Shown here piece after piece: positions 61,380 to 64,000 of a stretch of DNA of 64,000 nucleotides. Where the stretch lies: contig JAJEKV010000047.1 in assembly GCA_021234155.1 (NCBI GenBank), positions 9,340,033 through 9,404,032 of the forward strand. The letters run 5' to 3'. The notes beneath the pieces are model-generated. The model searched no databases, had not been told where the DNA came from, and saw only the letters and a list, made by a program, of their open reading frames with translations. How positions within the stretch are numbered: the first letter of the stretch is position 1; every line of letters starts with the position of its first letter. This DNA comes from Isoetes taiwanensis. Taxonomy: Eukaryota > Streptophyta > Lycopodiopsida > Isoetales > Isoetaceae. Made by a program: the position numbers and the translations under genes.

Positions 61380-62236
61380 CCTAGTCGTCAACGTCACGGA
61401 AAAGTTCATTTCCGCCGATTTCCGCCCTCCGAATCACGTTCATTGGACACAGACGGTGTTTAATCCGGTATTTAATCCCGTCGCTCAAGCGAGGGGCCGA
61501 TGTGTCTACGTGGGACGCCCGATATATCGCGACGCGGTGGTGATCCCGGAGGAGGGAATCACACCACATATCGAACCGGGCGACAAAGATGGTCCCACGG
61601 CCGCAGTGGTGATCCGTGAGGGGATAACGCTGGCCGATATCGGACCGCCGATATCTCCCGGCGCGGTGGTGATCCCGGAGGAGGGAATCACAGAGAATAT
61701 CGAACGGCCGGCAAAGATGGTCCCACCGCCCGGTGGTGATCCCGAGGCGGGGATAACGCTTACCGATATCGGACCGCCGGATATCGGCCCCACGGTGGTG
61801 ATCCCGGAGGCGGGGATAACGCGGCTGATATCGGACCACCGATATCAGCCGTATGCGGTGATCCGGGAGGAGGGAATCAGACCGTGCATCGATGATCCCG
61901 AGGCCGGGATCTCCACGCTGATTTTCGTACCGTTACGCCATCGCGGTGGCGGTGATCCGGAGGCCGGATCTCCATGGCTGATTTCGCATTATTATCGCCC
62001 ACGGCAGGGATGGAGGCCGGGATCACAAGATGGTGATCCCGAGGCGGGGAACACCACGGGGGCGGCGGACGTCAGCGTGGGCGGACGGCCCGTGATTTGC
62101 AGTCTCGCCGCGGTGTGTCAAGACTGGTGAAACAGGGGGGTCCTGAAACGGATTCCGTCGAGCCCTGGTGGTGATACCGGAGGCTGGTATTTTTTCCTCC
62201 GGGATTCCCAAAACCAGGGTAAGACTATCCTGAGCC
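61380..62236. repeat. Right terminal inverted repeat of the MULE
   Basis: Inverted counterpart of the left TIR, with the same blocks (GGTGATCCCGGAGG, GATATCGG, CAAAGATGGTCCCAC). Terminal bases CTATCCTGAGCC end at 62236. Confidence 0.87.
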
Positions 62237-62245
62237 GCTTCGTGT
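62237..62245. repeat. 9-bp target site duplication, right copy
   Basis: GCTTCGTGT, identical to 53294-53302. Confidence 0.9.
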
Positions 62246-62777
62246 GGCTACAAGCTTTCTTGCTTTGGAAGCAATCCCCTGCTATACTACTCTATGCATT
62301 TGCGGATCCTGTCTATGCATTTGCCGGATCCTGTTAGTTGTCCTGTGATGCCAACTTGAAAGAGGAAAAAAAAAAGCTGCAGAAACGGTGCTAAAAAGCA
62401 CGGTGTCTTTGTCTGACCACGATCTTTTTGTCTGTCCGAAATTTATTTTTACTGATCGGTCCGGCGAAATTATTGTGCAGCACACTATCTATCGCTAAGC
62501 TAATCCTTTCAAGATAAGCAGCTATGGTGGGCTCTTCCTGATTTGGACTGCGGATTAGGTCAGTAGTAGCTGACCTGCTTACTTGCCCGGTGGCATTTGT
62601 TTTTCACGTATGTCTGGGATATGGAATTGGAGCTTCTTTTCTTATGGATCGACATTTAGGAAGTACTCGATTCATGTTGTATCATGTTTTACATTATCAA
62701 ATTCTTAGCTCTGGGTTTGTATTGGACATTCAGCTGACTTCACCGCTGTCAATGTTGGGCGTATCCTTCATCATACA
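62246..62777 (+). promoter_or_regulatory. Upstream region of the glycosyltransferase gene
   Basis: About 0.5 kb between the MULE and the first ATG of the next gene. No TATA box is obvious. A frame at 62590-62823 overlaps the gene start in the wrong register and is not supported. Confidence 0.35.
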
Positions 62778-63998
62778 ATGGAGGACGATAATTTGGAGTT
62801 GGATTTGCTGGGAACAGTCCTGAAGCCACCATCTGTAAGAGTGACTCGGAGTTTTAAAAATCCATCTTTTTTTAAATTTTCTCCCAAATATCCCCCTCTT
62901 TCCGAAGAGGACAATCCATCAGAACACCAAGAAAAGAGCTCCAAGGGACCCCCTTAGCACCCATTTCCATTCCAACTCATCCCAAGAGTTTTATAAGGTA
63001 TTCTAGCCGCAGGCTATTACCCTGGTTGATCCATGCGGCCTTCTTTTTTCTGTGTAGAAAGAACCCAGATGAAGAAATGACGCTGTTAGGTTCCAAGTTT
63101 GAAAAAGATGAGGAGCTTAGACAGCTTATAGATTTTAAAGCGTTTTCTCTCATGAGAAATGTAAATGTTGGCAATCAGACAACAGATGCAGCCACTGTTC
63201 TGAATGGTAGCTTAATAAAGAATGGCTCGCATTTAGGCGAATGGGCCAAGGATTGGTTATGGGGTGGAAAAGAAGATGGATTATATCAGCCCATCTTGCA
63301 TGGACAGCCAAGCAAGCAGAAAAAATACCTAAATGTAGATAGACAGAAATCATTGCAAGTCTGGAGACAATTGAGGTTCCCAATTTCACTCAACTGAGAC
63401 CTGAGGAATTGGAGGCATTACAAGAGAAATATTTTCACTTGGAAAGTATGTTGGACCATATGATACTTTGGATAAGCAGGTATTGGGTACTTCAGAACGC
63501 GTTATTTGCAAAATGGATAGTAAATTTGCCAAGGTCATTAGAGGCAAATCAGTGGTTGTACTTTTTCATGAATTATCCATGACAGGAAGCCCTTTGTCAA
63601 TGTTGGAATTGGCAGAGGAAGCAAAAAGCTGTGGGGCAAAGGTCTCTGCCATTATATTAAATATGAGTGGAGGACTCCTGAGTGTAATCCTAAAGAAGGG
63701 CATTTCCCTGATCAGAGGTAAAAGCGCTTCTAGTTGGCGGGCTGCAGCAAGAGCAGATGTTGTGGTGGATGGCTCTTCAGTCTGTGCTTCATGGATTGGT
63801 AAGCTCTTTTCTCCCTTTTATTGATTTTCCTACATTCCTACCTTGCAAATATGCCATCAAATCTTTTAAAAATTTGTTTGCGTACATATAGATACACAAT
63901 TTGCTTATTTATCCCTTAAACCATGTTAGATGGGTGTTGTTCAGCTAATGTATTTGTCTGCTCTTTTTGCAGAAAAATATTTTTTATCATATAGAAAG
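62778..63998 (+). pseudogene. Plant GT family 1-like glycosyltransferase, 5' part, frameshifted, partial
   Basis: This resembles the plant GT1-fold, Golgi-type glycosyltransferase family with the segment FHELSMTG(A/S)PLSMLELA. The proposed start (62778) gives MEDDNLELDLLGTVLKPPSV and RVTRSFKNPSFFKF; a shift within the T/C-rich run near 62890 gives SPSFRRGQSIRTPRKE, matching the Ser/Arg-rich cytosolic head of the family. Later pieces are TQLRPEELEALQEKYFH and, in another frame, GPYDTLDKQVLGTSERVICK, then KSVVVLFHELSMTGSPLSML and ARADVVVDGSSVCASWI. A GT donor stands at 63799; the next exon starts at about 63973 (EKYFLSYRK) and leaves the window. At least two frame changes in the 5' part indicate a pseudogene or missed short introns. 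Confidence 0.7.
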
Positions 63999-64000
63999 GG

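Larger units (their letters stand above)
53303..62236. mobile_element. Mutator-like element with long TIRs, transposase and Ulp1-like gene (8934 bp)
   Basis: The ends GGCTCAGGATAGTCTTACC and its complement lie inside exact 9-bp duplications. Long inverted repeats of about 0.85 kb continue inward on both sides. The interior carries a plus-strand MULE transposase remnant, a nine-unit hairpin array, a smaller tandem repeat and a minus-strand Ulp1/C48 protease gene. Elements with a Ulp1-like domain are known as Kaonashi (KI) MULEs in angiosperms; this copy shares that gene content. Both genes appear broken, so present mobility is doubtful. Confidence 0.9.

Noticed and set aside
61456-62130. 224-codon frame in the right TIR
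   Set aside because: Same reason: it is an artefact of the stop-poor repeat; the translation repeats VVIPEEGIT-like words.

Overview
This window is nuclear DNA from a land plant. The evidence is GT-AG introns, plant-only gene families (a PRONE-type ROPGEF, an RGLG copine/vWA protein, a GONST3/4-like Golgi nucleotide-sugar transporter) and plant transposon classes: Ty3 chromoviruses with chromodomains, an L1 LINE with DUF4283-like ORF1, a CACTA-like element and a MULE. Most of the window is repeats at several stages of decay, which suggests a large, repeat-rich genome. A gymnosperm would fit, but the sequence alone does not settle the lineage.

Layout. 1-9.3 kb: an unrecognised broken ORF region (255-1690), then a decayed Ty3 chromovirus whose gag-pol-chromodomain frame (2514-6823) is followed by a polypurine tract and one LTR (7723-9304). 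10.0-16.7 kb: a CACTA-like element with CACAAGG termini and a 3-bp ATC duplication, carrying two exons of a 12-oxophytodienoate reductase. 16.8-26.0 kb: a second, diverged Ty3 element with LTRs at both ends, a primer binding site, gag, a broken integrase-chromodomain and an embedded GH31 alpha-glucosidase fragment. 26.0-27.1 kb: a series of spaced hairpins with arms GGATCACACCATGCGAA. 29.1-36.6 kb: an L1 LINE with a poly(A) tail. 37.3-39.6 kb: an intact seven-exon ROPGEF (minus strand, 550 aa). 42.9-43.8 kb: a GONST-like transporter pseudogene. 44-50 kb: no recognised gene, several small repeats. 50.2-52.5 kb: an RGLG-like gene (minus strand) with the copine/vWA domain but no visible RING. 53.3-62.2 kb: a complete MULE. 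62.8-64.0 kb: the start of a glycosyltransferase gene (plus strand) that runs off the window.

The most notable object is the 8.9-kb MULE at 53303-62236. It has roughly 0.85-kb terminal inverted repeats and a 9-bp target duplication (GCTTCGTGT). It carries a decayed DDE transposase with a SWIM-like zinc finger and, convergent to it, a Ulp1/C48 (SUMO-protease-like) gene with recognisable His-Asp-Cys residues. Between these two genes lie nine 140-bp units, each a long hairpin built on GGTGATCCCGGAGG/CCTCCGGGATCACC, the same motif that repeats inside the TIRs. The element sits between RGLG and the glycosyltransferase gene, which would be about 1.3 kb apart head-to-head without it.

The host genes do not form an operon or pathway. 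ROPGEF activates ROP GTPases at the plasma membrane, RGLG proteins are membrane-attached ubiquitin ligases, and the glycosyltransferase and the transporter relic belong to glycan metabolism. Exon coordinates were assigned by reading GT-AG junctions and checking phase by hand.
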